Origin: Micavibrio aeruginosavorus
Lineage (GTDB): Bacteria > Pseudomonadota > Alphaproteobacteria > UBA9219
Reading direction: 5' to 3'
Assembly: GCA_020720905.1 (NCBI GenBank)
Contig: DYNT01000001.1
Coordinates: 1-35,664, forward strand
DNA length: 35,664 nt
Shown here: positions 8,567 through 16,692 of the stretch, one piece after another
Position numbering within the stretch: position 1 is the first letter of the stretch
How the letters are laid out: each line of letters begins with the position of its first letter
Notes under the pieces: model-generated
What the model saw: only the letters and a program-made list of their open reading frames with translations
What the model was told of the DNA's origin: nothing
Database searches by the model: none
Made by a program: the position numbers and the translations under genes

Positions 8567-8591
8567 CTATAATCAGGGAGCCTGATTATAG
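8567..8591. other. Perfect 11-bp inverted repeat ahead of dotD
   Basis: CTATAATCAGG at 8567-8577 and its exact reverse complement at 8581-8591 are separated by GAG. No T-run follows, so it does not look like an intrinsic terminator. It could be an operator or an RNA hairpin in the 118-bp space before dotD. Confidence 0.75.
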
Positions 8592-8606
8592 TAAAACTAA
8601 GAACGG

Positions 8607-8628
8607 TCTTCCTTCTGCTGAAGGGAGG
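8607..8628 (+). promoter_or_regulatory. Hairpin covering a GGGAGG purine tract
   Basis: TCTTCCTTC at 8607-8615 can pair with GAAGGGAGG at 8620-8628 over a TGCT loop, with two G-T pairs. The right arm is Shine-Dalgarno-like, but it lies 18 bases or more from the nearest usable ATG, so its role is uncertain. Confidence 0.4.
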
Positions 8629-8667
8629 CGTCAAGGCGTTATCTTTATGATGGTGGATGTGATGACA

Positions 8668-9159
8668 ATGATAAAAATCATGCCAATGGTGGCGTTGTTG
8701 GGGGTTGGCGTTCTTGTATCGGGGTGTGTTACATCGACGAGCATGACCCCTGTTGCGACGGAGCCTGATGTTGTTAGTGTGCGTTTGGCACAGGCAGCAG
8801 AAAAAGCCTCGAATGCGCTGGATTCTCTTTCTGGTATTGAACAATACCGTGAACCACAGCTTCCTGCGCCTGATGATTATTCTTCTGCGCCGCCTTCTCT
8901 AACGCAACTTATTTCCATTCAGTGGTCGGGGCCTATTGATCAAATCTTGCAAACGTTAGCAACGCGGGCAGGAATGCGTTATAGAACGATCGGAAGCCCA
9001 TCGGGCGTTCCCCTTCTTGTCAATCTAGACGTTTATCAAAAGCCGTTGATTGAGGTTCTTCACGACCTTGGCCTTCAGGCGGGGCGTCGGGCCGATGTTT
9101 CGGTTGATAACATCAATAACTCGATAGAGATCCGCTATGCACCTGTTGACAGAATCTAA
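8668..9159 (+). CDS. dotD: DotD-family outer-membrane lipoprotein of the type IVB secretion system
   Basis: DotD (TraH in IncI plasmids) is an outer-membrane lipoprotein of the Dot/Icm core complex. The frame is open from GTG 8557, but ATG 8668 is chosen: it gives a compact leader MIKIMPMVALLGVGVLVSGC with lipobox Cys20, GGTGGA lies 10 bases upstream, and the resulting 163 residues equal the usual DotD length. ATG 8647 and 8662 are alternatives. The C-terminal half (ISIQWSGPIDQILQTLATRAGMRYR ... LVNLDVYQKPLIEVLHDLGLQAG) has the secretin N0-like fold typical of DotD. It overlaps dotC by 23 bp, and dotB and icmT follow in the order seen as traH-traI-traJ-traK in IncI plasmids. Call supported by motif and synteny. 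Confidence 0.85.
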   Translation: MIKIMPMVALLGVGVLVSGCVTSTSMTPVATEPDVVSVRLAQAAEKASNALDSLSGIEQYREPQLPAPDDYSSAPPSLTQLISIQWSGPIDQILQTLATRAGMRYRTIGSPSGVPLLVNLDVYQKPLIEVLHDLGLQAGRRADVSVDNINNSIEIRYAPVDRI

Positions 9160-10009
9160 TCCATCTAAAAGCCGGCGTCTTCTTTTGGCGCCCCTTTTTA
9201 TCGCAATCCTTTTTGCGTTGAGCGTTTCTGGGGCGTTGGCGCAACAAACGGTGGCGACAGAGGCCTCGCCACCTCCGCCTGTTCTAAAAGATTTGCAGGA
9301 ACAAAGTAGCGGCGAAGACTCTGGAAAAACAGATGTGATGGGTTTGCAAATCAGGCATGATGCTTTGCGTGAAGCGGCTCTTTCCTATGGCGCTCGTGGC
9401 GGGTTGGCTTATCGCACTTTTGAAATCCAAAGGCGTCTTGTTGAACATGAGGCGAGTCTTTCAAAGATTTTTAATTTTACACGGTTGTTGATTAGTGCCC
9501 CCTCTGGTCTACTTATTGAGCCGCCCATTGTCAGCGAAGCGCAGCGTGCCGTTATCGTCAATGGTGGGGGGCAAGAAGCGGCTGTTTCGGATCGCGTTTT
9601 GCGAATCAACAAAGCGGCTCGTATTGTAACGGCTCCGCGTAATTGGCTCCTCTATTTAGAGCGCGACTGGGGCACTGTTGATGCGCCTCCAGGGCTGTTG
9701 CTTCCTCGCAATGATGAGGAGCGCGCCCAATGGAAAACTTTAGTGCAAGAGGGGTGGAATGCGGGCGTTGCGCAAGCCGAGGAGACCTTTGAATCTGATC
9801 TTGATCGGATGACCAATGATTATATCGGGATGGTTCATTATCGCACGTTGTTGGTGCAAGGGATGATTTCTCCCCCTTATGCGATGCATGAAGATCGTGG
9901 CGTAACGGGTGGCGGTTCTGAAATGAGGGTGGGTGATCGTGGCGTTTCGATCACGGGGCCTTCTGTTCTTATTCCTCGGAGCGATAAGTGGACAACGGCA
10001 CTCCGTTAA
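9137..10009 (+). CDS. dotC: DotC-family type IVB secretion outer-membrane protein
   Basis: A 290-residue exported protein of the DotC/TraI family, which works with DotD and DotH in the outer-membrane ring of the Dot/Icm complex. Family signs are the early LRHDAL-like motif (LQIRHDALREAALSYGARGGLAYRT), the later TAPRNWLLYL segment, and LLPRNDEERAQWKTLVQEGWNAGVAQAEETFESDL. The N-terminus is a signal peptide with probable cleavage at SGALA-Q. No lipobox Cys follows, whereas Legionella DotC is a lipoprotein, so this form appears not to be lipid-anchored. The gene overlaps dotD by 23 bp and dotB by 22 bp, which points to tight translational coupling. Confidence 0.88.
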   Translation: MHLLTESNPSKSRRLLLAPLFIAILFALSVSGALAQQTVATEASPPPPVLKDLQEQSSGEDSGKTDVMGLQIRHDALREAALSYGARGGLAYRTFEIQRRLVEHEASLSKIFNFTRLLISAPSGLLIEPPIVSEAQRAVIVNGGGQEAAVSDRVLRINKAARIVTAPRNWLLYLERDWGTVDAPPGLLLPRNDEERAQWKTLVQEGWNAGVAQAEETFESDLDRMTNDYIGMVHYRTLLVQGMISPPYAMHEDRGVTGGGSEMRVGDRGVSITGPSVLIPRSDKWTTALR

Positions 10010-11250
10010 ATCTCAGTGTGGACGATTTTCAGGTTCGACTTGCGGCGGGTTGGACTAATGAGCCTGTGCGCATTCAAGAAGAACACATAGATGATCTCTT
10101 ATTATGGTGTGTCCATAGCCGCGCTACCGATGTCAGCATTCAAACGGATCGCCCTATTGTTATCGAAGTGGACGGTGTTCTCTATCCCATAACGCAGCGA
10201 GCCATGGATTCGGCGGATATGGCCAATATCTTGATGCGTATTTATGGGCCTGAAGCTTTGGCGAAACTGGCCTCTGGCGTTGATTTGGATCTATCTTATG
10301 AGGTTAGGCCTGAGCGTTTAACACGTTATCGTTTTCGTACCAATATCACGGCTATTTTAAGTCGTGGGCGTGATTCTGTCCAAATTACATTGCGCAGTTT
10401 GCCTGGATTGCCCCCAAGTATGGTTGATTTGGGAATAGAAGAGCCCATTATACGGAACTGGTCGCCGCGACAGGGCTTGATTTTAGTAACGGGGCCTACG
10501 GGAAGTGGGAAAACAACCCTTTTGGCTTCGGGATGCCGAATGCTGATTGAGAGAGAACAGGGCTCCGGCAAGCTTCTAACGTATGAAGCACCTATCGAAT
10601 ATGTTTATGACAGCATTACGGGGCCGCGTTCTCTTGTGGCTCAATCGGAAGTGCCGCGCCACATCCCCTCTTTTGCGGCAGGGGTGCGTAATGCTTTGCG
10701 TCGCAAACCTAACATCATTCTTGTGGGTGAGGCTCGTGATAGGGAAACGATGTCGGCGGCCATTGAGGCAGGACAAACGGGGCATTTGGTTTTTTCAACG
10801 GTTCATACTGTGGGCGTTGCCGCAACGGTAAGGCGTATTGTCAGCGTTTTTGAGCCCGCAGAACGAAGCGAACGCGCTTTTGCCTTAATGGAAACATTGC
10901 GCATGGTTGTGACCCAAGCGTTGGTTCCTAAAGTGGGGGGGGGGCGCATTGGATTAAGGGAATATTTGGTTTTTGATGACAACATTCGAGAACAACTTTT
11001 AGATATGCCTGTTGATAAATGGACGCTGGAGACCCAGCGCTTTCTTGTTCGCTATGGGCAAACGATGCAACAATCCGCTAATAGGGCGTTTAAGCAAGGG
11101 CTTATTGATCGCAGAACGTATCTGGTTTTAACAAAAGGTTATACGATCGATGAGGGGGATTATGACCCTTCTGTTGCCGATCCCATAGAAAAAGAGCCCG
11201 ATCATGATCTTGAAACGATACCCGATGATGATGATACGACGATGATTTAA
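9988..11250 (+). CDS. dotB: DotB-family cytoplasmic secretion ATPase
   Basis: A 420-residue PilT/VirB11-type hexameric ATPase that powers type IVB secretion (DotB, TraJ). Walker A is GPTGSGKT at 169-176. An Asp/Glu-box region (TYEAPIEYVYD) follows at about 198-208, Walker B is IILVGEARD at about 243-251, and the His-box AGQTGH...STVHT lies at about 261-273. The GTG start at 9988 is preceded by GGAGCG at good spacing and overlaps dotC. The N-terminal 120 residues contain a PAS-like domain seen in this family (SRATDVSIQTDRPIVIEVDG). The acidic C-terminal tail (DPSVADPIEKEPDHD...DDDD) is extra. IcmT follows 40 bp downstream. Confidence 0.93.
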   Translation: MDNGTPLNLSVDDFQVRLAAGWTNEPVRIQEEHIDDLLLWCVHSRATDVSIQTDRPIVIEVDGVLYPITQRAMDSADMANILMRIYGPEALAKLASGVDLDLSYEVRPERLTRYRFRTNITAILSRGRDSVQITLRSLPGLPPSMVDLGIEEPIIRNWSPRQGLILVTGPTGSGKTTLLASGCRMLIEREQGSGKLLTYEAPIEYVYDSITGPRSLVAQSEVPRHIPSFAAGVRNALRRKPNIILVGEARDRETMSAAIEAGQTGHLVFSTVHTVGVAATVRRIVSVFEPAERSERAFALMETLRMVVTQALVPKVGGGRIGLREYLVFDDNIREQLLDMPVDKWTLETQRFLVRYGQTMQQSANRAFKQGLIDRRTYLVLTKGYTIDEGDYDPSVADPIEKEPDHDLETIPDDDDTTMI

Positions 11251-11290
11251 AAAGGGGGGGGCTGCTTTTTGCTTCCTAAAAGGAGAGACA

Positions 11291-11557
11291 ATGGACATTC
11301 ATTGGAGAAACACACAAAAGCCCGTTCGCTTTCTCTTTCTTGATGCGCGTGCCTTTTTTGGCGTTATTCTTTTCCTTGTTCATGCTAGAATGTGGGTTTT
11401 CGTTCTCGTTTGTTTTTATATTTTTATGTTTTGGCTTTTTGAAAAGCGCGGTCTGTCTTTTGAATCGGCTGTGCGAGCGATTCGTTGTTGGGCTCTAGGG
11501 CGACGGCGTCCCGCGAACAGCCGTCGAGCGATTCGAAACATGGTCGATTTTTCGTGA
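11291..11557 (+). CDS. icmT: IcmT/TraK-family small inner-membrane protein
   Basis: An 88-residue protein. The family's opening WR(N)TxKPxRFxxxDARAxF pattern is present as WRNTQKPVRFLFLDARAFF, followed by a hydrophobic stretch at about 21-52 (one long or two short membrane segments) and a basic Arg-rich tail. IcmT is a small inner-membrane part of Dot/Icm systems needed for secretion and, in Legionella, for pore-linked egress. AGGAGAG lies just before ATG 11291. A gene directly after dotB matches the traJ-traK order of IncI plasmids, which strengthens the call. It is the last gene before a probable terminator. Confidence 0.88.
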   Translation: MDIHWRNTQKPVRFLFLDARAFFGVILFLVHARMWVFVLVCFYIFMFWLFEKRGLSFESAVRAIRCWALGRRRPANSRRAIRNMVDFS

Positions 11558-11563
11558 GGCTAT

Positions 11564-11594
11564 CCTTCTCGTGAATGAAGGGCTGGTTTTTTTT
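11564..11594 (+). terminator. Weak intrinsic terminator after icmT
   Basis: CCTTC at 11564-11568 pairs with GAAGG at 11577-11581 across an 8-base loop, and a run of eight T follows at 11587-11594 after GCTGG. The stem is short, so termination may be partial. Confidence 0.45.
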
Positions 11595-11641
11595 AGGCTC
11601 CCTTGCCCAATTTTTTAAAACGATAGCCTCTCCACCTTTCT

Positions 11642-11673
11642 CCTACGCTGCTTCGCAGCTTCGGCGCGGTAGG
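11642..11673. repeat. Nested GC-rich palindrome (REP-like candidate)
   Basis: The outer arms CCTAC at 11642-11646 and GTAGG at 11669-11673 enclose an inner hairpin GCTGC-TTC-GCAGC at 11647-11659. CGCGGGGAT follows directly. A second intergenic palindrome at 35063-35082 is also followed by GCGGGGAT, which hints at one dispersed family. Confidence 0.4.
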
Positions 11674-11921
11674 TCGCGGGGATGACAACGGGATCCTTTG
11701 TCCCTTTGTGAACCAACGTATGGTTGGATTGCTATAAACACGGCTTGTCATTTTGATGGAGAAACGAAAGGGATTCTTGTTTTTTCAAAGCGTGGCGGTG
11801 TGTCTAAAAATACACACTCTTCTGTTGAATGGTGTCGGGGCGATTCGTCTTAGGTTGCTCTCCTTGCGTTCATCCTTTAAGCTTTCTTGCGAATCGCCTT
11901 CGCTCGAAAAAGGGCCTAGAA

Positions 11922-12929
11922 ATGCAAAAAAACAATCGTCGTTCTACCATTCTTTTCCTCGGATACCTTCCTCTTGTCGCTGGGGCTTTGTTGTCAACAA
12001 CGCCAGCCTATGCAGGGTTTAAGTGGGTTTCCTCGGATGCGGTGCAAAGCACCAATGTCTCTGTCACGCCGCAAGCCGCGCCGGCAACAGGTTCTGTTCC
12101 CACTTCTTTCGGGGGGGCAGAAGCTGTTGTTATTGAGTCTGCGCCCGCTTCACAAGAAGCCGCGTTTTCGACTCTTGCAAAAGAAAAGTCAAAGACGCCT
12201 CATGATGATGTTGTCGTCAAGGGGTTTGCTGATCGTGTCCCCCTTTCTGTCGCGTTGCGTCAAGTTTTGCCGCCTGAAATCGGCTTCTCTGTCGCTCAGG
12301 ACGTTAGTTTGGGAACGCCTGTTTCTTGGCGGGGCGGGGCGCCTTGGCGTCAGGTTTTAAAAGATATGCTGTCGCCATCTGGTTTGACCATGCGTGAGCA
12401 AGGGCAAATGGTTCATGTTGTTCATATGACAGAGGGACAGGATTCGGCGTTGTCGTTGGACAAGCCCCTTCCCCCTGTTTCAGGGAATGGGAAACCGTTG
12501 TCTTTGTTGCCGTCCCTTTCTGCTGTTGCGCCTAAGTCCGCTGGCTCTTCGCCTGCGCCCTTGGCGTCATCCTCTGGTTTTTTGAGTGCGCCGAACGCCC
12601 TTGCGTCTGGCGTGGAGCGCTCCCCAGTTGTGGCTGACTCGTCAGCCGCTGGTTTGGGGGCTTGGCAAGCTAACAGCGGGGACATGCTTAAAAAGACGCT
12701 TGAGACATGGGGGCGGAACGCCAATGTTGAGGTTAGCTGGCAAGCTGAATACGATTATCCTGTTCAGGCCTCTGTTTCTTTTTCGGGAGATTTCGAAGGG
12801 GCTGTTCGCAATCTTTTGTCTGGATTTCAAGAGGCAAAGCCACAGCCGGTGGGGTACTTATATAACAATCAGTCTGCTGGTCAGACCGTTCTTGTCATCC
12901 AAACGCGCGGTAATAATTACAGCGAATAA
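11922..12929 (+). CDS. Exported protein with two TcpQ/N0-like domains (PilL-like pilus factor)
   Basis: 335 residues from ATG 11922. This start is chosen because it opens a clean signal peptide ending in PAYA-G; the longer frame from 11829 has no such leader. Two copies of a TcpQ/secretin-N0-like unit are visible: residues about 95-165 (VVKGFADRVPLSVALRQVLP ... LKDMLSPSGLTM) and about 250-335 (GDMLKKTLETWGRNANVEVSW ... AVRNLLSGF). A Ser/Pro/Ala-rich linker joins them. TcpQ-C domains occur in R64 PilL and in Vibrio TcpQ, where they support the pilus secretin. Placed directly upstream of pilN, this protein is likely a secretin assembly partner. The linker looks disordered. Exact equivalence to PilL is uncertain. 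Confidence 0.72.
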   Translation: MQKNNRRSTILFLGYLPLVAGALLSTTPAYAGFKWVSSDAVQSTNVSVTPQAAPATGSVPTSFGGAEAVVIESAPASQEAAFSTLAKEKSKTPHDDVVVKGFADRVPLSVALRQVLPPEIGFSVAQDVSLGTPVSWRGGAPWRQVLKDMLSPSGLTMREQGQMVHVVHMTEGQDSALSLDKPLPPVSGNGKPLSLLPSLSAVAPKSAGSSPAPLASSSGFLSAPNALASGVERSPVVADSSAAGLGAWQANSGDMLKKTLETWGRNANVEVSWQAEYDYPVQASVSFSGDFEGAVRNLLSGFQEAKPQPVGYLYNNQSAGQTVLVIQTRGNNYSE

Positions 12930-12941
12930 TGAGGCCTAAAC

Positions 12942-14543
12942 ATGAGCTTCCGTCATCTTGCCCTTTTCTTGGTTGTTATTGCGCTCTTGGGCTGTAATAA
13001 TGAAAAAAACAGGAACCTTATTGATCAGCGTGTCGAGAGGGTAGAGCGCGTTGCTAAAAAAGCAACGCTCCCTGCGCCTCCCAAAAGCTATGATCCTCTT
13101 ACGGTTTCAGACAAGGTTTGGTCTGGCAATTCGTCAACGCGTCTTCGTCGCGGCATTCCTTTGCCAGGCAAGTATGAAGGCTCTTATGGCGTGACCCTTA
13201 TTTCAAGTGAGCCCCTTTCGTTGAGCGAGATTGGATCGGCTGTTGGTGTTCAAACGGGCTTGCCTGTGCGCATTGCTTCTGGTGCAGCGGGTGGGTTGGG
13301 TGATGGTGATAATGGTACGGGCGCAATGGAAGGCAAGATGCTCGTTTCTTATGAAGGGCCGTTGTCTGGCCTTTTAGATTTGGTCTCGGGTAACTTTGGC
13401 ATTAGTTGGCGTTTTGATGGCACGGCGATCAAGCTTTCTCGTTTTGAAACGCGCGTGTTTGTCGTTGAATCGTTACCTGGAACGCAGTCCATTAAGGATG
13501 GCATAAAAGAAGATTCGGGAAGTAGCGGCGGGAGCAGCAGCACTTCTAGCGCTGGCGGAAGTTATAGCATGAGCTCTAGCAGTTCCTTGCAGCAATCTTC
13601 TGAAATGAGCGTTGAGATGAAGGTATGGGATGAGTTGGAGAAGACCCTTTCTTCGATTTTGGGTGGGGTTGGTTCGGTTTCTCTTTCGCCCTCTAGTGGG
13701 ACGGCTGTTGTGACAACGACACCGGAGCTTATGCAAGTTGTTGCCAAATTTATGGAAGAGGAAAACCAGCGTTTATCACAACAAATTGCCATCAATGTTG
13801 AAATTTATACGGTCGCTCTTTCCGATAATGCAGACTTTAATGTGACGTTTACTTCTGCGTTGAAGAAAATTAGCAGCGGTCTTGATCTTAATATCACGCA
13901 AGGCGTGGCGGGATTGGGATCTGCGGCGGTTTCTGATGGCGCATCTATGTCGCTGGCTATTTTGGATCCGAATAAGACAGGGCAGATTACAAGCGTGTTT
14001 TCTGCCCTCTCTTCCATTGGGGATACGACGCGCGTTTCCCAATTCCCTCTAACAACATTGAATAATCGTACGGTCTCTCGCCGTATTGGTGAAGACGTGA
14101 CCTATGTTGCGGCTATTTCAAAGACGGTTGGAACCTCAACAACCAGCGAGTCGGTCACGGTTACGCCTGGAACGGTTCGTGATGGGTTTTCGCTGCAGTT
14201 GACCCCCCGTCTTTTGCAAGATGGCCGTATCATGTTGCAGTATTCGCTTAGCTTGATCGATTTGCTCCAGCTGGTTGAATTTAATACTGGGGATGCTGGC
14301 AATGTTCAATTGCCACAAACGGCAAGCCGTGTTTTTGTTCAGCAAGCCATGCTCAAGAGCGGATCAACGCTCATTTTAGGTGGCTATGATGATGAAAAGA
14401 CAAGCCAGTCCTCCAATGGTGTTGGGAATGCTTACAACTACTTCCTTGGGGGTGGTTCTTCGAATGATAAAACGCGCACCATGATGTTTATTGTCATTAC
14501 ACCACAAGTCGTGAGCGTTCAGAAAACGGAGCAAATTGAATGA
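12942..14543 (+). CDS. pilN: PilN-family lipoprotein secretin of type IVb pilus
   Basis: A 533-residue outer-membrane secretin that forms the pilus exit channel. The leader is a lipoprotein signal with lipobox IALLGC (Cys18). An N0/N1-like periplasmic region at about 60-165 is followed by a Ser/Gly-rich linker at about 193-220. An N3-like KVWDELEKTLSSIL ... VTTTPELMQVVAKFMEEEN segment comes next, then the secretin domain to the C-terminus (REYPLTT-like FPLTTLNNRT, VTPGTVRDGFSLQLTPRLL, FVQQAMLKSGSTLILGGYDD, and the closing MMFIVITPQVV). This matches PilN of IncI thin pili and BfpB/TcpC. It is 12 bp from the preceding gene and overlaps pilO by 4 bp. Confidence 0.92.
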   Translation: MSFRHLALFLVVIALLGCNNEKNRNLIDQRVERVERVAKKATLPAPPKSYDPLTVSDKVWSGNSSTRLRRGIPLPGKYEGSYGVTLISSEPLSLSEIGSAVGVQTGLPVRIASGAAGGLGDGDNGTGAMEGKMLVSYEGPLSGLLDLVSGNFGISWRFDGTAIKLSRFETRVFVVESLPGTQSIKDGIKEDSGSSGGSSSTSSAGGSYSMSSSSSLQQSSEMSVEMKVWDELEKTLSSILGGVGSVSLSPSSGTAVVTTTPELMQVVAKFMEEENQRLSQQIAINVEIYTVALSDNADFNVTFTSALKKISSGLDLNITQGVAGLGSAAVSDGASMSLAILDPNKTGQITSVFSALSSIGDTTRVSQFPLTTLNNRTVSRRIGEDVTYVAAISKTVGTSTTSESVTVTPGTVRDGFSLQLTPRLLQDGRIMLQYSLSLIDLLQLVEFNTGDAGNVQLPQTASRVFVQQAMLKSGSTLILGGYDDEKTSQSSNGVGNAYNYFLGGGSSNDKTRTMMFIVITPQVVSVQKTEQIE

Positions 14544-15805
14544 CCGCTGGCCTTGTTACCATTGGTCGCAAACAATATGCCAGTGGCTTGTATTGGGAAA
14601 ACAGTCCCAGTGGCCGCATATCGCAGGCTGCGAAAGAGGCCGCCAAGCAACCGGGGACGCAAGCCGATTATTTTGCGGCACGATCAGGGAATAAACAGGG
14701 GCGAGTTCCTCAATTCGGGTTAGTTCAAGCTGTTGAAGGGTTCCGTTCTGGTCTTCCTTCTTTAGCAGGATGTTTGGCTAATAAGCAGCCAGGTTCTTGG
14801 ATTGGTGCCTTTCGTTTGCGCGAAGGAACGGCTGTCGTCGTTGTGCGGGATGATCTTATTGTCCCCGATGGTGACCGCTTCTTTCAAGATGAAACAGAGG
14901 CTCGTGATCATCTTTATCAGGAAATGGCGATTGGTGGATTTCAGCGCATTTATGCGCCAGAGCCATGGGGCGTTCCTGGTGCCGATACGATGCCCATCAC
15001 CCTTTTGTTGGATGAAAGTTCGGACGTTCGCCTTCATGGGGTTGCCCTGTCTCAACAGGCCAAGACAGGGATTGTGATTGGGGGGATGCTTTTGCTCCTT
15101 GTCATTGGTGTTGGCTGGTATATTCAAGATCAAAAGGAGAAAGAAGAGGTGCTTCGTCTCCAGCAGCTTGCGGCGATGGAGCGCATGAAGGCTGAGGCGG
15201 CCAAGCTCCTTCCTCTTCAGCAACAAGTGGTTTATCCACCACCAGAACGCAAATGGGAAAAACAGCCCAAATCGTTAGAAGTGATCGCGGCGTGTCAAAA
15301 AGCGCTTGAGCAGGTTGTCGTCGGTATCAGTGGATGGAACATCTCAAGCATAAAGTGTTCGCCAAAAAGCTTAGAGATTTCTTGGTCTCGAACGGGTGGT
15401 TTTTCAAATCCGCCACCTAAAACCGTTGTTTCTGTTTCGGGCGAGCAAGCTTCTGGAAGTGTTGCTTTTGAGCCGTTGTCGCCTCGTGGTGATGAATATC
15501 TTGTTAATCCTGATGTTATAACAGGGCGTTATTTAAGCCAGAATTGGACAGGGACTTTGCGGCGTGAGCCGGATGATCCTCCTCCTCCTCCTCCTCCTGG
15601 CTATAAAGGGGAGTGGAATCCTCCACCAGCCCCATGGGTTAAGCGTTCTTTTACGTTTACTGTTCCAGTATTGCCGTGGACACTACCGGACTTCTTAATG
15701 GATATCCCAGGAGTCATCGTGGATTCACTGGCTCTTACGGGCGGTGGTGTTGGAAGCAAAAACAGTTGGAAGGTTGAAGGAGTGATTTATGAAAATCGCC
15801 GTTAA
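14540..15805 (+). CDS. pilO: PilO-family type IVb pilus accessory protein
   Basis: A 421-residue bitopic inner-membrane protein. The N-terminal 170 residues form a cytoplasmic domain (VTIGRKQYASGLYW, then FRLREGTAVVVVRDDLIVPDGD) typical of PilO of IncI-type pili. One membrane helix lies at about 176-194 and is followed by a charged helical stalk (QKEKEEVLRLQQLAAMERMKAEAAKL) and a periplasmic domain with a polyproline stretch near residue 350. The family forms the inner-membrane platform with PilP and PilN. The start overlaps pilN by 4 bp and the end overlaps pilP by 17 bp, so translation is coupled. Confidence 0.88.
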   Translation: MTAGLVTIGRKQYASGLYWENSPSGRISQAAKEAAKQPGTQADYFAARSGNKQGRVPQFGLVQAVEGFRSGLPSLAGCLANKQPGSWIGAFRLREGTAVVVVRDDLIVPDGDRFFQDETEARDHLYQEMAIGGFQRIYAPEPWGVPGADTMPITLLLDESSDVRLHGVALSQQAKTGIVIGGMLLLLVIGVGWYIQDQKEKEEVLRLQQLAAMERMKAEAAKLLPLQQQVVYPPPERKWEKQPKSLEVIAACQKALEQVVVGISGWNISSIKCSPKSLEISWSRTGGFSNPPPKTVVSVSGEQASGSVAFEPLSPRGDEYLVNPDVITGRYLSQNWTGTLRREPDDPPPPPPPGYKGEWNPPPAPWVKRSFTFTVPVLPWTLPDFLMDIPGVIVDSLALTGGGVGSKNSWKVEGVIYENRR

Positions 15806-16574
15806 AACATCTCTTGCCGCCATGGCGTTGTCTATGGGGTTGGCTTCTGGGTTTTCGTCCTTCTCTTGGGCGGAAGGAAGGCTTGCTGCGCCGCCATCCA
15901 ATCCTGTAAGCCAACAGGAAGCCTCCTCAGTCAAGGAGGTTTTGGATTCGATTAAGGTTCCAGAAAGCAGCAGCAAGGCGACAAAAAAGGAAAAATCTGA
16001 AAAAGACGATAAGGACGATGATTCGATGGAGTCGCCTAAAGTTCCTGATTCCGTGAAGGGCGTGGTTAAGCGTTTAAATACAGCGACAAAGGACGTCACC
16101 ATTGAAGACCTCAATGCGGCGCGGGAAGCGGTTGTGAAATTAGATGTCTTAATTGACATTGAAAAAAGGCTGAATGATTTGACAACGTTGCGTCAAGAAA
16201 GAGAAGAGAAGGAAGGCTCGCTCTCTGGGGCTTTCCCTGCTGGGGCTTTGGGTGGCGCTGCTATGCCTCCCCCTCTTTTAGCGTCCTCTGCCGGTTCTTC
16301 TGCACAGCCAGCTTCTCCCTCTGTGTCCATGCTTCCTGTTGTTATGCCAGAAAAAGACATTGATGTTACAAAGATTATGGGGGCGTCTGGCCGTTATGTG
16401 GCATCGATTAAAATGGCAGAAGGCGAAGAGCGACAGGTTCGGGCTGGCGATAAACTGCCTGATGGAACCGTCATTGATTCCGTTTCTCGTCAGGGGGTTA
16501 CGATTTTATCTCCTAGTAAGAAAAAAAGCACAATCCAAGTCAAAGACATCAGCGCTGTTTTTGGTGGTCGGTAA
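15789..16574 (+). CDS. pilP: PilP-family type IVb pilus biogenesis protein
   Basis: A 261-residue exported protein with signal peptide MKIAVKTSLAAMALSMG... cleaved near SWA-E. A charged helical middle region, including acidic/Lys-rich residues at about 58-80 and a coiled segment at about 115-145, leads into a small C-terminal domain (ASGRYVASIKMAEGEERQVRAGDKLPDGTVIDSVSRQGVTI). That domain is the PilP/GspC HR-like beta fold that contacts secretins. The start lies inside pilO, with GAAGGAG upstream. It is followed by a 118-bp gap before pilQ in which I see no gene. Confidence 0.88.
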   Translation: MKIAVKTSLAAMALSMGLASGFSSFSWAEGRLAAPPSNPVSQQEASSVKEVLDSIKVPESSSKATKKEKSEKDDKDDDSMESPKVPDSVKGVVKRLNTATKDVTIEDLNAAREAVVKLDVLIDIEKRLNDLTTLRQEREEKEGSLSGAFPAGALGGAAMPPPLLASSAGSSAQPASPSVSMLPVVMPEKDIDVTKIMGASGRYVASIKMAEGEERQVRAGDKLPDGTVIDSVSRQGVTILSPSKKKSTIQVKDISAVFGGR

Positions 16575-16692
16575 AGGATTTATTGACGAACCGATGCCTA
16601 TACTTTGTTGCGGTATGTTCGCCCTGCTCTAAGCTCTAAGGATTGGTGACCATGGTTGTTGCTGGGGCGTGATCACAGGATTGGTTTGACTC

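Larger units (their letters stand above)
11558..11921 (+). other. Gene-free gap between icmT and the pilus operon
   Basis: A 364-bp stretch with no convincing gene. It holds a weak terminator after icmT, a nested GC-rich palindrome at 11642-11673, and a short inverted repeat CCAAC-N5-GTTGG at 11713-11727. The pilus operon promoter should lie here, but I see no strong -35/-10 pair. Open frames crossing it (from 11753 and 11829) lack initiation signals. Confidence 0.6.

Noticed and set aside
8557..8667. GTG 8557 as start of dotD
   Set aside because: It adds a hydrophilic 37-residue leader before a typical lipoprotein signal and is not preceded by a good Shine-Dalgarno sequence.
11753..12022. 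An 89-codon + strand frame before the pilus operon
   Set aside because: It runs through the gap and into the signal-peptide region of the next gene in another frame, with no recognisable protein features.
16584..16612. Possible TTGACG promoter box between pilP and pilQ
   Set aside because: No -10 hexamer lies at a suitable distance; TATACT is only about 10 bp away.
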